A stretch of DNA of 64,000 nt from Ustulina deusta (taxonomy: Eukaryota; Ascomycota; Sordariomycetes; Xylariales; Xylariaceae): the NCBI GenBank assembly GCA_023159155.1, contig JAJNNX010000007.1:806001-870000 (forward strand). Reading direction: 5' to 3'. The position numbers were made by a program, and so were the translations under genes. Below, piece after piece: positions 27,188 to 41,287 of the stretch. The notes beneath the pieces were generated by a model that had not been told where the DNA came from, made no database searches, and saw only the letters and a program-made list of their open reading frames with translations. How positions within the stretch are numbered: position 1 is the stretch's first letter; each line of letters starts with the position of its first letter.

Positions 27188-29065
27188 AATTTTTTTTTTT
27201 TTTTTAAATTTTATTACTAATATTATAGATTATTACAGGCCAAAAAATAGAAATTAAGCACGTAGGAAACTAAAAGAGAGCTTACCAAAGATATTTATAT
27301 TAATTTTTAGTTTTGCTACGTTATAAAACTAATATTAAGCAGCTATAAAGCTGCTAGACCTTTGTATTATTTTTATTTTTATTACTAGCTTTATTTATTT
27401 TATTAGAATATAGCTACTTATAAGCAAAGTTTAAAGTACTACTAAATTATTTTTTAGTAAATATATAAGCAAAAAAACCAAGCTTATTAGTAAACATTAA
27501 ACTACTAAAGCTTAAAAATAAATATTTTATATAAATATTTATTATATATCTAATAATACTTAAATAATTATTAATAGTTATAAAACTATTAATAAACTGC
27601 TTTATATCTAAAGCGTAATATTTAGTAGCTACTATATTATGTTTAATAATTATAGTTATATGTTTAAAAACTACTAAATATACTTAATTGTTTGTTTAAT
27701 GTTTATTAATAAATAAATAGCTATAATTAAACAAAAAAATAGCTAACATATATAAAAAAGTTTTTTTTTAATACTAAAAGAAATTAGTAATTAATTTATA
27801 TTTAATATATAAATTAAAAACAATTTATTAAATAACTAGCTTTAAAACTAGTAGTTTTTTATTTTTTAATACTTACTATTATAAGTTAGCAAGCATTAAA
27901 CTACTTATAAATAAATAAAAAATATTTAATTATTAGTGTTTTAATAGTTATAAATATAAGCGCTATTAAATAAGTGCTTAAATATAACAACTATTTTAAG
28001 TATATAAACTAGCTATATATAAATAGAAAGGTTAGCAACTATAAGTAATAAAAAAGCAATAAATAAATAGTTAATTTATAATATTATATAAATAACTAAA
28101 GTTTTTACTTGGGCTAGCATAACGTTTATATTGCTTACTAGTTTTTAAACAATAAATTAATAAAATATAAGTATATATTAAGTTTAAAAATAGTTAACCT
28201 TATATATTTATATAAAAGTAGCAAAAATATTTTGCGAGCTAGCTAATATACTAAACTATTTGTTAGCAAACAAAAAACAAAAAAAAAATAATACTTTATT
28301 TATTTTAAAATATAAAAATATATAAGCATTAAATATATTATAAATAAAAGTTATATATTTGTTTTAAAACAAAAGTAATATATTTATAACTAGTAAGCAA
28401 TAAAAAAGCAAAAAAATAAAAAAACAAAAGTTAAGCTAACTATTAAACATATATAAGCTGCTTTATATTAAACAAATAATAAAAACAAATATATAATAAA
28501 TATATTACTTTTTGTAATAAAACAAAAAAGAAATATTTTATAAAAGAAAAAAAGGGCTATTTATTAATTAATATTATTGCTAAAAAAAAAAAAAAAAAAA
28601 AAAAAAAGTTAAAAGGGCTAAAAAAAGTTTATATAAGCTTAGCTAAAATAGTAAGCAATGATAATAAATAAGTTAATATATATTAGCAATATATTAATTA
28701 AGCAGAAGTATATATTACTTAAAAAATATATATATTGCTTAAAAAAAAAATATATTGCTTAAAAAGAACATATTTTTTATGCCTATTAATTATTGCTTAT
28801 ATATTATATACTACTTATTTTATAGCTTCTGAGCTAAAAAAAGAAAAAAATAATATTATAAGCAAGGCTAGCTTTAAAAGCTTTGCTAATTAATAAAAGT
28901 TCTAAACTTCTATTAGAACTTATAGAATTTTTTATAAAAATGTGTCAAAAAAGTACGTTAGAACTCTGCGCTAGCAATATATTAATAGCTATATAGCTAT
29001 AAAGACTCTGCTTTTCTAAAGTTTTTTTTTTTTTTTTTTTCCTTAAGTTAATTAATAAATAGTAT
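27188..29065 (+). repeat. R1 copy, uninterrupted (family A LTR)
   Basis: This is the most complete uninterrupted plus-strand R1 copy, about 1.88 kb. It aligns with 11,998-13,537 joined to 26,287-26,623, and inverted with 34,112-35,955. It contains T and A runs and no frame of interest. Its right end near 29,065 abuts an A run and then the 3' end of A2 in the opposite orientation. Confidence 0.75.
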
Positions 29066-29099
29066 TTTCTGGCTATTCAAAAAAAAAAAAAAAAAAAAA

Positions 29100-32000
29100 T
29101 AATTAATTCCTAATTGTAGCGCGAACTATACCAGCTTACTGGCTGGTTTGTTTCCGTTGGCTCCTCCTCTTGGCAATAGGGCCTTTATGCGTGTGAGCTG
29201 GTTTGTTTCCGTTGGCTCCTCCTCTTAGCAGTAGGGCTTTTATACGTATAAGCGTTTCTATGTTTAGCTTCGAACTGCTCTAGAACTATAGTATTAGCAA
29301 AATTATTAAAGGGTTCCTATATAAATTACTAATAACTAGCCTATTTAACTCTAACTTTATAGCAAATAAGCTTATTTTAGTTTTTTTTTGTTTGTTTTTT
29401 GCTTATAAAATACTTTTTATTTAAAATTTATTATTTTTAAGTAATATTACTAGTAATTATATATTTAAGTTAATTTATAATAAAACAAAATCTATAGTTA
29501 TTTATTATAAAAAATTAATATAAAAACAATTATATATTTTTTTAAAAATATTTAGCTTTACTATATAAAAACTTATAACTTTAATTATTTTATATTTAAA
29601 ATAGAGCTACGCTAGTTTTTAAAAAAGTTAGTTTATAGTAATATTTTTTAAATTTAGCTATATTTTTTTTTTTTTTAAAACGGTCCGTAGAACTATACTT
29701 ATTATTAGCTTTTTTTTATATATATTGTTATATTATAGTTATAATGGCTTAAACAAACTTTTAAATATTTTTTAATTATTAAATAAATATTTTAATTAAT
29801 ACTTTTAGCTTTTTAGCTAATATGAACAAATAAATTATTAATTTAATTAAATTTATATAATATTTATATTAAACAAAAAATAAGCTTAGCTTTATTATAA
29901 AAAAGTTTTTATTATTAATTATTAATATTACACCTAATAATAATACTTTTTAATCTAGTTATATATAAATAATAAATATATAAAAATAAGCTAAAACTTT
30001 TTAGTTAGCTTCTTTTATAATACTATTTATTTTAAAATAATAAATAATATTCAGTTTTTGTTTTATTTTAATTAGTTTATAAAAATATTACTAAAAGCTT
30101 TTTATTTAATTTATTTTTTTATTACTAGTAATTATTTTTAAAAATCTATAAAAGCATTAAAAATAATATATAAATTATTTAATATATATTTTTATATTTA
30201 TTAATTATATAGCTTTAATAATAACTATTTTATTTAATTTATTAATAATTATTATAATAAAAAATAAGTTATTATTTTTTATATTTTTAAATAGTTTTTT
30301 TACTATATATATTATAATTATTAATAAAGTAGTATATTATTTAATATATACTTAATTAAAAATAGCTTTTAGTTAGAATTATTATAGTTTTATTTTATTT
30401 TAAATATTTTATTAATATTAAATTATAATAGTTCTAAATTAAGCTAGTTTAAAATAGTTTTTAATTTAATATTTATATATAATTTTAATATTATAAAATA
30501 TTATTTATTTTAATTTTATATTTTAAAATATTAATATTTAATAATTTTTTATTTATTTTTATATCTAATAAAAATTTTTATTGATTATTTTTTATAGTTT
30601 TAATTATTAATTAATAACTAAAAACTTAATCTAATATAATATTTCAAGCTTATTAGAAATCTTTATATATAAAAACTTAGTATTTTAAAAATAGTTTATT
30701 TTTTTAGAACTTTAATAAGTTTATTTTTATATTGCTATATAGCTTAAAAATTACTTATTTTTAATAAAATAGCACAAATTCTTTTTTAATAAGTTATTTA
30801 TTTATTTTTAAAAATAAGTCTTGCTTTTTTTATAATAAAGCGTTTAGTTAAGTACTATCCGCTCCTGCTTTATAAATAAATATAAACCTAAAATTAACTA
30901 AAAATTTGGCCCACTTAATTTATTTTTCTAAAAACTTTTTTTAAAGTTATAAAATATTTTAAGTTTTTATAGTTTACAAATACTAAAAATATTTTTTTAA
31001 AGCTTTATAGCTTATTATTTTATATATTTATATAGTTTATAATTATTAAAAAATTTTTATTAAAAATTTTATAATTACTTTTTATAAATAAAAACTTTTA
31101 TAAAAAATATACTACTAAATAAAAAAATCTATACTTGTTATATTAAAATAAATAACTGCTATAAACTATTTTAAAATAATCTGCTTTTAATACTATAAAC
31201 TTATTTAAATTAAATTAAACAAAAACTAGTTTTAATATAAAAAATAATTTAAACTATTTAAAAGTAACGTTTTTTATATTTTTTTAATCAAATAAAATCC
31301 CTTTTTTAGTTAAAGCTATAAGCAGTACTATAATATTAGTATATTTTAGTCTAAATTGTTTATAAAAATTTATAAAACTTAAAACCCTTTTTATACTTTT
31401 AAGCAACTTAAAAGCTTTTTATTTATAAATAGTTCTTATTTTTCTAAAGTTTATTTATATTTTTACTCTAGCTTTAATAATAAATTTTAAATATTTTATT
31501 ATAATTATTCTAAATTTATATTTATTAATATTAAAATATAAGTTTATAGTTTATAAAGCGCTTAAGATCTGTTTTATTTTTTTTAAATAGTTTTTTTTTA
31601 ATTTGTTTAATTATACTAAAATATTATTTATATATATAAAAAAAAAATATCCAAGTATAAACATAAAGCAATATTTATATAGCGCTAAAATATAGCAGAA
31701 GTACTAAATAGTTTAAAAAGGGTTATTAACTATTTAAACAAGCTAAAGTTTATATAAAAAGCTATTTTCTATTTATTTCTTTTTTTAATATATAGCTTAT
31801 AAAAAACTGTTTAGATATTAAGTTTTATAAACTAATAAGTTTAAAAAAAATTTACTAATATTTTTTTAATAAAAAGAAAAAAATATTTATTTATTTATGT
31901 TATAGCGTTAAGGGTTTTATAATTAATATAAAAATATAACCTTTTTTTTAGTTTTTTTACAAAAAAAACAAAAATACTTATAAGTAAGCTATTAGCTTTA

Positions 32001-32730
32001 ATATAGCTTTTATTTAGTAGCTTAATTAGTATTTTTTTTAATACTACTAGTTTATTTTATAATTAGCTTTTTTGCAGTATAAAGAAAACTTGTTTTTTGC
32101 TGTTTTATTAAACAATAAGGCTTAATCTTTTAATTTTTCTAATAATTAAAATAGTAATAAAGTTAGATTTTTTAATATTAAAGCTTTTAAAATATCTACT
32201 AATATAATAGCAAATATTAAAATATTAGCTATTCTAGTATATTATAGCTTTTTTATTTTTATAATAAAAACTATTTTATTAAATTAATATATATTATATA
32301 TTTTCTTAATACCTTTAGTTTATAAAGTAAATCTAATTTTTTATATTTCAAAGTTTTTAGTTTGTTCTATACTAATTATATATTTATAAGTAATATAAAT
32401 TATTTTTAATTATTTTATTTAAAGTTTCTTTAAAATAATATTATATTTTAAACAAAAAATTATATATATTAATAATTTTCTGTTTTATTACTGCTTTTTT
32501 TAGCTTTTTTAAACTAATAGGAATATATAATAATTATAAACATTAAACTAAAAAATTACTTATTATAGCTATATACTTATAACTTTAATTAATTATTATT
32601 TTAATAATTATTATTTTATTATAAATAAGATTTATAATAAAAAGTAAGCTATTTATTAATTGTTTTAACTTTATTATTAAGCTTATAAACATTAAATTTT
32701 TTATATATTTCTACTAGTAATTAAAAGCAA
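29100..32730 (-). mobile_element. Family A Gypsy element copy A2
   Basis: The 3.6-kb segment is collinear with A3 (35,956-36,775 joined to 41,587-44,500) and inverted relative to A1. It gives the empty-site sequence for elements B (near 30,540-30,600) and D (near 29,955-29,985). Integrase, RNase H and reverse transcriptase follow one another from left to right on the minus strand; the RT part is about 31,400-32,050. It is full of stops and AT-rich. R2 follows at its 5' (right) side. Confidence 0.78.
29143..29252. repeat. 55-bp tandem duplication
   Basis: Two copies of a 55-bp unit, starting CTGGTTTGTTTCCGTTGGCT at 29,143 and at 29,198, lie head to tail at the 3' end of A2. A3 (about 35,995-36,055) and A1 have one copy. 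The first unit keeps more C and G than the second, which differs by RIP-type changes. Confidence 0.85.
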
Positions 32731-32734
32731 AAAC

Positions 32735-33205
32735 TATTTATTTTTTAAATTTTTGTTATTTTTTATTTTTATGTTTTGTTTTGCTGCTATATTAGTAGCT
32801 CTTATTCTATTTTTGTTTTTAATAGGTTATTAAACAAAAATAAACAAATATTTCGTAATAAAATAGCTATTTTTCTTATATTACAAATATTATTTATTTG
32901 TTTTTTGCTTATTTATTTTTTTGTTTATTATTTATCAAGCTTTAAACTTATTTTAAATAAATAAAAAACCAGCAGCTCCTACCCCTATTATTTTTATATC
33001 CTTTTGCATATTTATTGCAAGTAGTAAAAAGAAAAGTAACTATTTTAATAAGAACCTACTACTTGCTTTTTAGTTAGGAAAATAATAAAAACTATGCTTT
33101 TTTAAACAATTTACTATAGTTATTATATTATATATCTATTTAATATAATCTAATAATAAATTGTACAAAATTAGCTTATTTGCTAGCTAAGCATTAATAA
33201 TTTTT
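32735..33205 (+). repeat. R2 repeat copy
   Basis: The segment matches 26,630-27,090 and 44,505-44,975 in direct orientation. In A2 and A3 it lies at the 5' side of the element, inverted relative to the direction of pol. It is strongly mutated compared with the 26,630 copy. A short open frame at 32,776-32,964 is mirrored at 26,669-26,917, but it is low complexity and is not taken as a gene. Confidence 0.75.
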
Positions 33206-34111
33206 TTTAAAATAATAAGCTTTGTAGTATTGTTTTAAAAAGTGCTACCTATATAAGCAAGAGTTCTTTCTTATTCTAAAAAGAATACAAAAAACATTTT
33301 TAAGCCTTGCTTAAAAAAAAATAAGTTTTAAGCTAATTTTTTTTTTAGTTAATATTAAAGTAGTACTTATAAAAATATACTATAAACTCGGTAAAGTTTT
33401 ATATATTAGTATATTTTTTTACAATAAAAAATAGCTATATATCTGTTTTTGTAAAACTATTAAATATTTTATTAATAATATAAAACTTATTAGTATTTTT
33501 TTTAATAAACTTAATATTTTGAGCTAGCTTATATTTTATAGCTGCTTTTTATATAGAAAACTTTACGTAAAAACTAATAAACTTTTCGGGCTATTAAAAA
33601 AGTTTATTAATAAAATAAACAGTTTTTTTATTAAATATTTCTTAAATAAGAGCTACTTTTAGAATTATTAGCGTTAAGTTTATTATAAGATTTATTAAGA
33701 TTTATAGCTTATTACTAAAAAAAAAGTTACTATAGAGCTATTTAATCTTTATAGCAAAATAGTTAATATAGCCCGTTAGATCTTTTTATATTTATATAAA
33801 AATAGAAATAATCGAATTATTTATAATACTAAGCTGCTTGTTTAGTTTTTGTTTAATAATTTAAAGCATTTAGTTGCTAAATTCTTTAAAAGCTGCTTCT
33901 TAAAAAGGTGGGCCTCCTATAAAGTTCTTTATAACTTTTCTAGTGCTACATAACTAATAAGCTATACCAACGCTGTTCAGAAAAAGTAAAATTAGTTAAT
34001 ATATAAAAGGATTCAGCCGAATGGCTACGTAACGTAATGACTATAGCAGGTTGTCTAGAGGGGCGCAGCTCTTACTGTCCTTTTAACCAGGGAGCGAGCG
34101 GCAGGTCCTCA
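33206..34111. other. Unassigned AT-rich sequence with an inverted R2 piece
   Basis: The stretch 33,206-34,022 does not match the other repeats in the window by eye. Its right part (about 33,850-34,000) has more G+C and a plus-strand run without many stops, ending near 33,990, but no known motif was found. It could be part of another transposon. The piece 34,023-34,108 is an inverted, weakly mutated copy of 26,940-27,030 (R2) and directly abuts the R1 copy. Confidence 0.5.
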
Positions 34112-35955
34112 AAGGACTATTTATTAACTAACTTAAAGAAAGAAAAAAAAAAAAAAGATTTTGCAAGAGCAGAGTTTTTATAGCTATATAGTTATTAATA
34201 TATTACTAGCGCGGAATTCTAACGTACTTTTTTAACGTATTTTTATAAAAAGTTCTATAAGTTCTAGTAGAAATCTAGAACTTTTATTAATTAGCAAAGC
34301 TCTTAAAGCTAGCCTTGCTTATAATATTATTTTTCTTTTTTTTTAGTTTAAGGGTTGCAAAATAAATAATATATAGCATATAAGCGGTAGCTAATAAGCG
34401 TAAAAAATATGTTTTTTTTAAATAATATATGTTTTTTTTAAGCAATATATATTTTTATTTAGCTAATATATTACTAATATATATTGATTTATTTATTATT
34501 ACTACTTACTGCTTTAGTTAGGCTTATATAAACTTTTTTTTAGTTTTTTTAATTTTTTTTTTTTTTTTTTTTTTTAGTAATAATATTAATTAATAAGTAG
34601 CCTTTTTTTTTCGTAAAGTACTTTTTTTTTTTTTTGTTATAAGAAATAGTATATTTATTATATCTTTGTTTTTATTATTTGTTTAGTATAAAGCGGCTTA
34701 TATATATTTAGTAGCTAGTTTAGTTTTTGTTTTTTTGTTTTTTTGTTTTTTTATTACTTACTAGCTACAAATATACTATTTTTGCTTTAGAACAAACATA
34801 TAATTCTTATTTATAATATGCCTAATATTTATATATTTTTATATTTTAAAGTAAACAAAGTATTGCTTTTTTTTTGCTTTTTGTTTATTAACAAATAGTT
34901 TAGTATATTAGCTGGCTTACAAAACATTTTTGCTATTTTTATATAAATATATAAGGTTAGCTATTTTTAGGCTTAATATATACTTATGTTTTGCTAACTT
35001 ATTATTTAGGAACTAGTAAGTAATATAAATATTGCGCTAGCCTAAATAAAAACTTTAGTTATTTATATAATACTATAAATTAGCTGTTTGCTTGTTGCTT
35101 TTTTATTGCTTATAATTATTAACTTTTTTATTTATATATAGCTAGTTTATATATTTAAAATAGTTATTATATTTAAACGTTTATTTAATAGTGCTTATGC
35201 TTATAACTATTAGAATGCTAATAATTAAACGTTTTTTTTTTGTTTATAAATAGTTTAATACTTGCTAATTTATAATAATAAATATTAAAAAATAAAAAAC
35301 TATTAGTTTTAAAGCTAGTTGTTTAATAAACTATTTTTAATTTATATATTAAATATAAATTAGTTGCTAATTTTTTTTAGTATTAAAAAAAAACTTTTTT
35401 ATATATATTAGCTACTTTTTTGTCTAGTTATAGCTATTTGTTTGCTAATAAGCATTAAACAAATAATTAAGCACGTTTAATAGTTTTTAAATATATAACT
35501 ATAGCTATTAAATATAATATAATAATTACTAAACGTTACGCTTTAGGTATAAAACAGCTTACTAACAGTTTTATAACTATTAATAATTATTTAAATATTA
35601 TTAAATATATAATAAATATTTATATAAAATGTTTGTTTTTAAGCTTTAATAGTTCGGTATTTACTAATAAGCTTAGTTTTTTTGTTTATATTTTTACTAA
35701 AGAATAGTCCGGTAGCGCTTCAAGTTCTGCTTATAAGCAGCTATATTTTAATAAAATAAATAGGGCTAATAATAAAAATAAAAATAACATAAAAGTTTAG
35801 TAGCTTTATAGCCGCTTAATATTAGTTTTATAATATAGTAAAGCTAAAAATTAATATAAATGCTTTTAGTGGGCTTTTTCTTAGTTTTCTGCGCGTTTGA
35901 TCTCTGTTTTTTGGCCTATAATAACCTATAATATTAGTAATAAAATTTAAAAAAA
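34112..35955 (-). repeat. R1 copy, inverted (probable 3' LTR of A3)
   Basis: The 1.84-kb segment is the reverse complement of R1 at 27,188-29,065. It lies next to the 3' end of A3 in the same orientation as A3, matching the arrangement of A1 with its R1 copy. At 34,175-34,326 it aligns with the un-mutated R1 piece at 45,046-45,212. Confidence 0.75.
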
Positions 35956-36775
35956 AATAATTCTTAATTATAACATAAACTATACTAGCTTACTAGCTAG
36001 TTTGTTTTTATTAGCTCCTCTTTTTAGTAGTAAAGCCTTTGTATATATAAGCGTTTTTATATTTAGCTTCGAACTACTCTAGAGCTATAATATTAGCAAA
36101 ATTATTAAAAGGTTCCTATATAAGTTACTAATAACCGGCCTATTTAATTCTAACTTTATAACAAATAGGCCTACTCTAACTTTTTTTTTGCTTATTTTTT
36201 GCTTATAAAATACTTTTTATTTAGAATTTATTGTTTTTAAGTAATATTACTAATAGTTATATATTTAAATTAACTTATAATAAAAAAAAGTTTATAATTA
36301 TTTGTTATAAAAAATTAATATAAAAATAGTTGTATATTTTTTTAAAAATATTTAGCTTTATTATATAAAAACTTATAATTTTAATTATTTTATATTTAAA
36401 GTAAAGCTATACTAATTTTTAAAAAAGTTAGTTTATAATAATATTTTTTAAATTTAATTATACTTAATTTTTTTTTAAAGCGGTCCGTAGGACTATACTT
36501 ATTATTAGCTGTTTTTTTTATATATTATTACGCCGCAACTATAATAGCTTAAATAAATTTTTAAATATTTTTTAATTATTAAATAAATATTTTAGCTAAT
36601 ACTTTTAGCTTTTTAGCTAATATAAACAAAACAAATTACTAGTTTAATTAAATCTATATAATATTTATATTAAATAAAAAATAAGTTTAGTTTTATTATA
36701 AAAAAGATTTTATTATTAATTGCTAGTATTACACCTAGTAGTAATATTTTTTAATTTAGTTATATATAAGTAATA

Positions 36776-37033
36776 TATTAAATAAGCTTTATATAATATA
36801 TTGTACTATATTATCTATAAAAAAAAGAAAAAAAAAGAATGTTTATATAAAACATAAGTTTTTTATATTTATATAAGAGCTTACGCTATTGTACGAGCTA
36901 ACATAACAAAAAAGAAGTAAGGTCCTTTTTGTCCGGCCGAAATCCAGCTAATATCTATACAAAAGCCAAACGTAAACTTATATTCTATGCAAGTTATATA
37001 ATAAGGTTATAACTAATACTAGTTATTCTAATA
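36776..37033 (-). repeat. Element D LTR, left copy
   Basis: The 258-bp copy starts TATTAAATAAGC and ends GTTATTCTAATA. It is preceded by TAATA. It is heavily mutated compared with the right copy (for example TCTAATA where the right copy has TCCAACA). Confidence 0.82.
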
Positions 37034-37585
37034 TTAGCTATTTTTTTTTTTAGTTATAACTGTTTATTATATAAAAAAAACAAAAAAGTAACTATATAAC
37101 TATTTAAATATATATATAAAAGTTTAACTATTATAAAAATAATTAGATTAGTAATTTAGTTTATATATATAACTGCTAAATTAGTAGATTATTTTTTTTA
37201 ATAAGGTTATATAACAATATTATAAAGCTACTGCTTTAGTTATACGGTTAATTAAAAACTATAAGCTAAACGTTACTTGGTAATTATTTAAATTAAAACT
37301 AAATATTTGCTTTTGCTTTATATAATAGCAAGGTTTATAATTAGCTAGCTTGTTTAGTTAGTAGGCCTTATATAGGTAGTTATTAATTAAAAGCTTTTAA
37401 AGTTGCTTATGTTTAATTAACTAGGCAGGTTATTTGTACAAAAAGCAGTTAACTAATTAGAAATTAGGTTAGCTTATATATAGGAAGACTTGCATATAAA
37501 AAAATGCTCGAATTTTCTGTTGCTTTTTGTTTTTTTGTTATTTTTTAAAATTTTCTGCTTTGTATGTTTGCTTATCCTTATATAC

Positions 37586-37617
<32 letters not shown>

Positions 37618-40600
37618 ATAAATATTATCTAGCTCTTTAGCAATAGTAATTATACGCTAAGAATTATTAGCTAAAATAACAACTACTATATAGTATTGCT
37701 ACTAATAAATAATCCTAACAATTATTAGCTTATTATAGCACTATATATTAATATATATATTTATTTTTTTGTTATATATATATTTATTTTAGTATATTGC
37801 TAATATTTTTGCTTTTTATATATAAACTAATAAAGCTTAAGTTGCTGCTATGCTGTTAGTTAATATATAAATCTAGGTGCTTACTAATATGCTTTTTATA
37901 TATTTAATTATGCTTATTTTCTGCTAAAAGGGTTATTTTTATATAGTTCTTATCTAGTTACGCAGTACTACTATTGCTACATATATAGAGAATGCCTATA
38001 CAGTGCGCAGTAGTTACCTGTTCTGCGGCTATTGCCAGATTATTAGGTTCTAAAGTAATACTTACGTAGTATACATTTAGCGTTCGCACAGCGCTTGGTA
38101 CAATTATTACATTTAAAAAGAAAGGGGTAGATTAGTTGTATAATAAAGAAAATAGGGAAAAAAAAAATAGGAAGGAGTAGCGTTTGTGTTTGTTTTTCTT
38201 TTTGGAGTTAATTTATCGTACGTTGCTTTTATATTTTTAACTCTTTTTTTTTTATAAATACTATAGTTATATATAATTTCTTATGTTTTATTAACAAACG
38301 TTTCTATTTATATAGCATTAATTATAACTTTGTAATTAAAATTATAATTATTCTTAATTAAGAACTTGAATTGTCGAAGTGCTAGGTTATATAATTAATA
38401 GTAGTGATAGAATTTCTGGATTTTTTCTAAAATTAAATAATTAATATTATGTTCTATACAACTAAGCATTATATATAATCTTTCCATACAAAGGTGTCTA
38501 AATCGGCAGTATAGCTATTATAGTTTTATTTCGATAAAATATAGTCTAGCTTTGTATAAATTTATATTAAAGAATAAGTATCCCTATTTATATATAACAA
38601 GGATAGTTTTTCTGTCCTTTTATATAATAATATCTTTTATATTATTAAAGTATGCTTATAGGCAGTTTGTATTTTTTAGCAAAAAAGAAAACAGTATTAA
38701 GCTATTTAAAATATAATATATTGTTATACTAAGGAAATTATCTATTTATATAGTACTTATAGCAATAATTGTATCGCTACTACTAAACCTAATATTTGTA
38801 CTGCCTAGGGTCCAATCTACTTTTATACAAAGGTAAAGTTTAAAATAGGCTTCTAATTATGTTTTTCCTACTATTAAATAGTTTAAAACGTTTATATCCT
38901 AGAGTTCGCTTTAGTACTTCGTATAATACTAATCGCTAAAAATAAACTAGTTAGATAGTATATCTGTTTTGTAGTTATAAATATTCTTTCTAGTTATATA
39001 GTAAATAAAAGCGCTATTTATAAAAAATTAGATCGATTAGCTACCAGATTTTTTATTAAGTTTTTTATTATTTTTGTCTAACTTAGAATATCTTTTATAT
39101 TTTATTAAAAATACTAAAAATTTATTAAATATAAGAACGCTATTATTAATCATTTTATATAAGTTAAAATATTAGTTTTTTATATAAGCCTGTTCCTAAG
39201 GTATATGTTTAGTTAACTAATAACTTTTTTTATAATATATAAAGCACTTCTTATTTATATAGTAATTTTAGTTACTTTAGTCCTTTAATTAGTCCTTTTA
39301 TATATTTAGCCTGCCTAAAGGTTTAAAATATCTATATTACTAGCTTTTTATATAGTTTTTTTAATTATATTTCTTATTTATATAATAAGCTTTATAGTTT
39401 TTTTATATAAAATGCTTTAATAAATTATCTATTATTACATAAATATATATTCTAAAGTTTAAAAAAAAACTTTTATATAAAAGCTTTTAAAGTATAAATA
39501 TTATAACTAACTCTAGTACTTTTTAATATACTTATATAATAGTTATACTAAGTTAGATTTTTTTTTAGTAGCTTGTACTAAATATTTTTTATATTTTTAT
39601 AAGCTTATTAATTATAATTTTTAGTATTTTATGCAATGCTAGATCTAAGTTTTTTTTTTTTATTTATATAAATATAATTATAGTCCAGTTAGCTTAATAT
39701 TAGCTATAGTTTATATTAGTATTAAAATAAGCATTTATTATATAATAAATTTTATTTTAAGTTTTATTAGGTCTAATATAATAAATAAAAAAGTTTTTTA
39801 TATAACTTTCTAAAATAGTTAGAAATATAGCATAGTATTAGTTTTTTATAATTTTAAACTATTAATAAATATTTATAAACAAATATACTTTATTATAAAA
39901 TAAATTGTATAGCTTGCCTATATAGTTCTTTTTTTTTTTCTATATTTTCTAAAAGATTATATATTTTTTTTAAAAAATTACTTTATTTTTTATATTTTTT
40001 ATAAAGAATAGGTCTAAAAAAGGATTACTAGCTATTAGGTTTAGTATTATATAAAGATATGCCTATTATATAAAGGTCTAAAAAAGGTTATAAATAATAG
40101 AGTATTTATATATTGGTTAAAAGTTTGGCTTATAGCTTACTTTTGTTATATAACTATATATAAGTTTAGAAGTATTTTAAAACTTAATAATAGGTTATAT
40201 AAATAAAGCAGTATAGTTTTTAAAGGTTTGGAATTATATATTCTAAATAAGTTTAAGCTATATAAATTCTAGTTGCTTAATAAACAGTTCTAGTTTAGTT
40301 CGTACAATAAGCTAAAGGGTTAATATAAGCTAAAATATAAAAATAAGCTAAAAAATAAATTAAAATTATTAATTTAATATAAAAAAAACTAAAAGTTATT
40401 ATATAAAGGGTAAAAAAATAGGTTAAATAATTAGAAGTTTTAAAAAACTTTTTATATTTTTAGATTTATTTTATATAATTGCTTTAAAATTTTTTAGATA
40501 TAATTTTTTGTTTGTTTATATTTATATGTTTTATTGCTAAATAATCTGGAATAATTTTATATATAAGTTATAATATATATTTTTAAAATTTTGTTCTGTC

Positions 40601-41287
40601 TAGTTTTTAAAATCTTTTTTATATGCCTATTTAAATAATTATATATTAGTTAGCAAATAAATATATTTTTTGATCTAAAAAGCTATTTATATATTTAGTA
40701 TTTTTTGTATTATAGTACTTAGGTTAATATTTTTTTTTTAGTATTTAAAGTTAAGATATTTTTATATATTTTTTATACTTATATTGTGTTTTTTAGCAAG
40801 TTTTTTATATATAACAAAAATATCCGATTTAGCTATTTTAGCTATATTATAAAGTATATTTAATACTATAGTAAAATAGAATAAAAATAAAAATAAAAAT
40901 AAAAATAAAAAAATAAAAAAGTTGTTTAGTTATTATATAACAATATAATTAGAGTTAATATAACTATATATTATTATTATTTTTTTTATATATTACTCCA
41001 ATGCTCCATTAAAAAAAATAAAATAATTGTATAGCAAAAGTTCAGATCTTTTTTTTTTTTTATAACAATTAAATATTTTAACGTTTCGTTAGAAAAAATA
41101 AAATATTTGCTTTATTTTGTACAATTATTTTAATGCTCCGTTAAAAAAAATAAAATAATTATATAATAAAGATTTAAAGTACAATATAAAAACCTATTAA
41201 TACTACAAGTTAGACTTTATTTTTATTTTTGCTAATTTATAATACTTTTTTATAATTTTTTTAAATACTTTTATAACTATTAATTAA

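Noticed and set aside
37588..37612. TA microsatellite and other simple repeats in the AT block as possible CRISPR or centromere units
   Set aside because: They are plain AT-rich simple repeats without regular spacers or a higher-order unit; CRISPR is not expected in a fungal genome.
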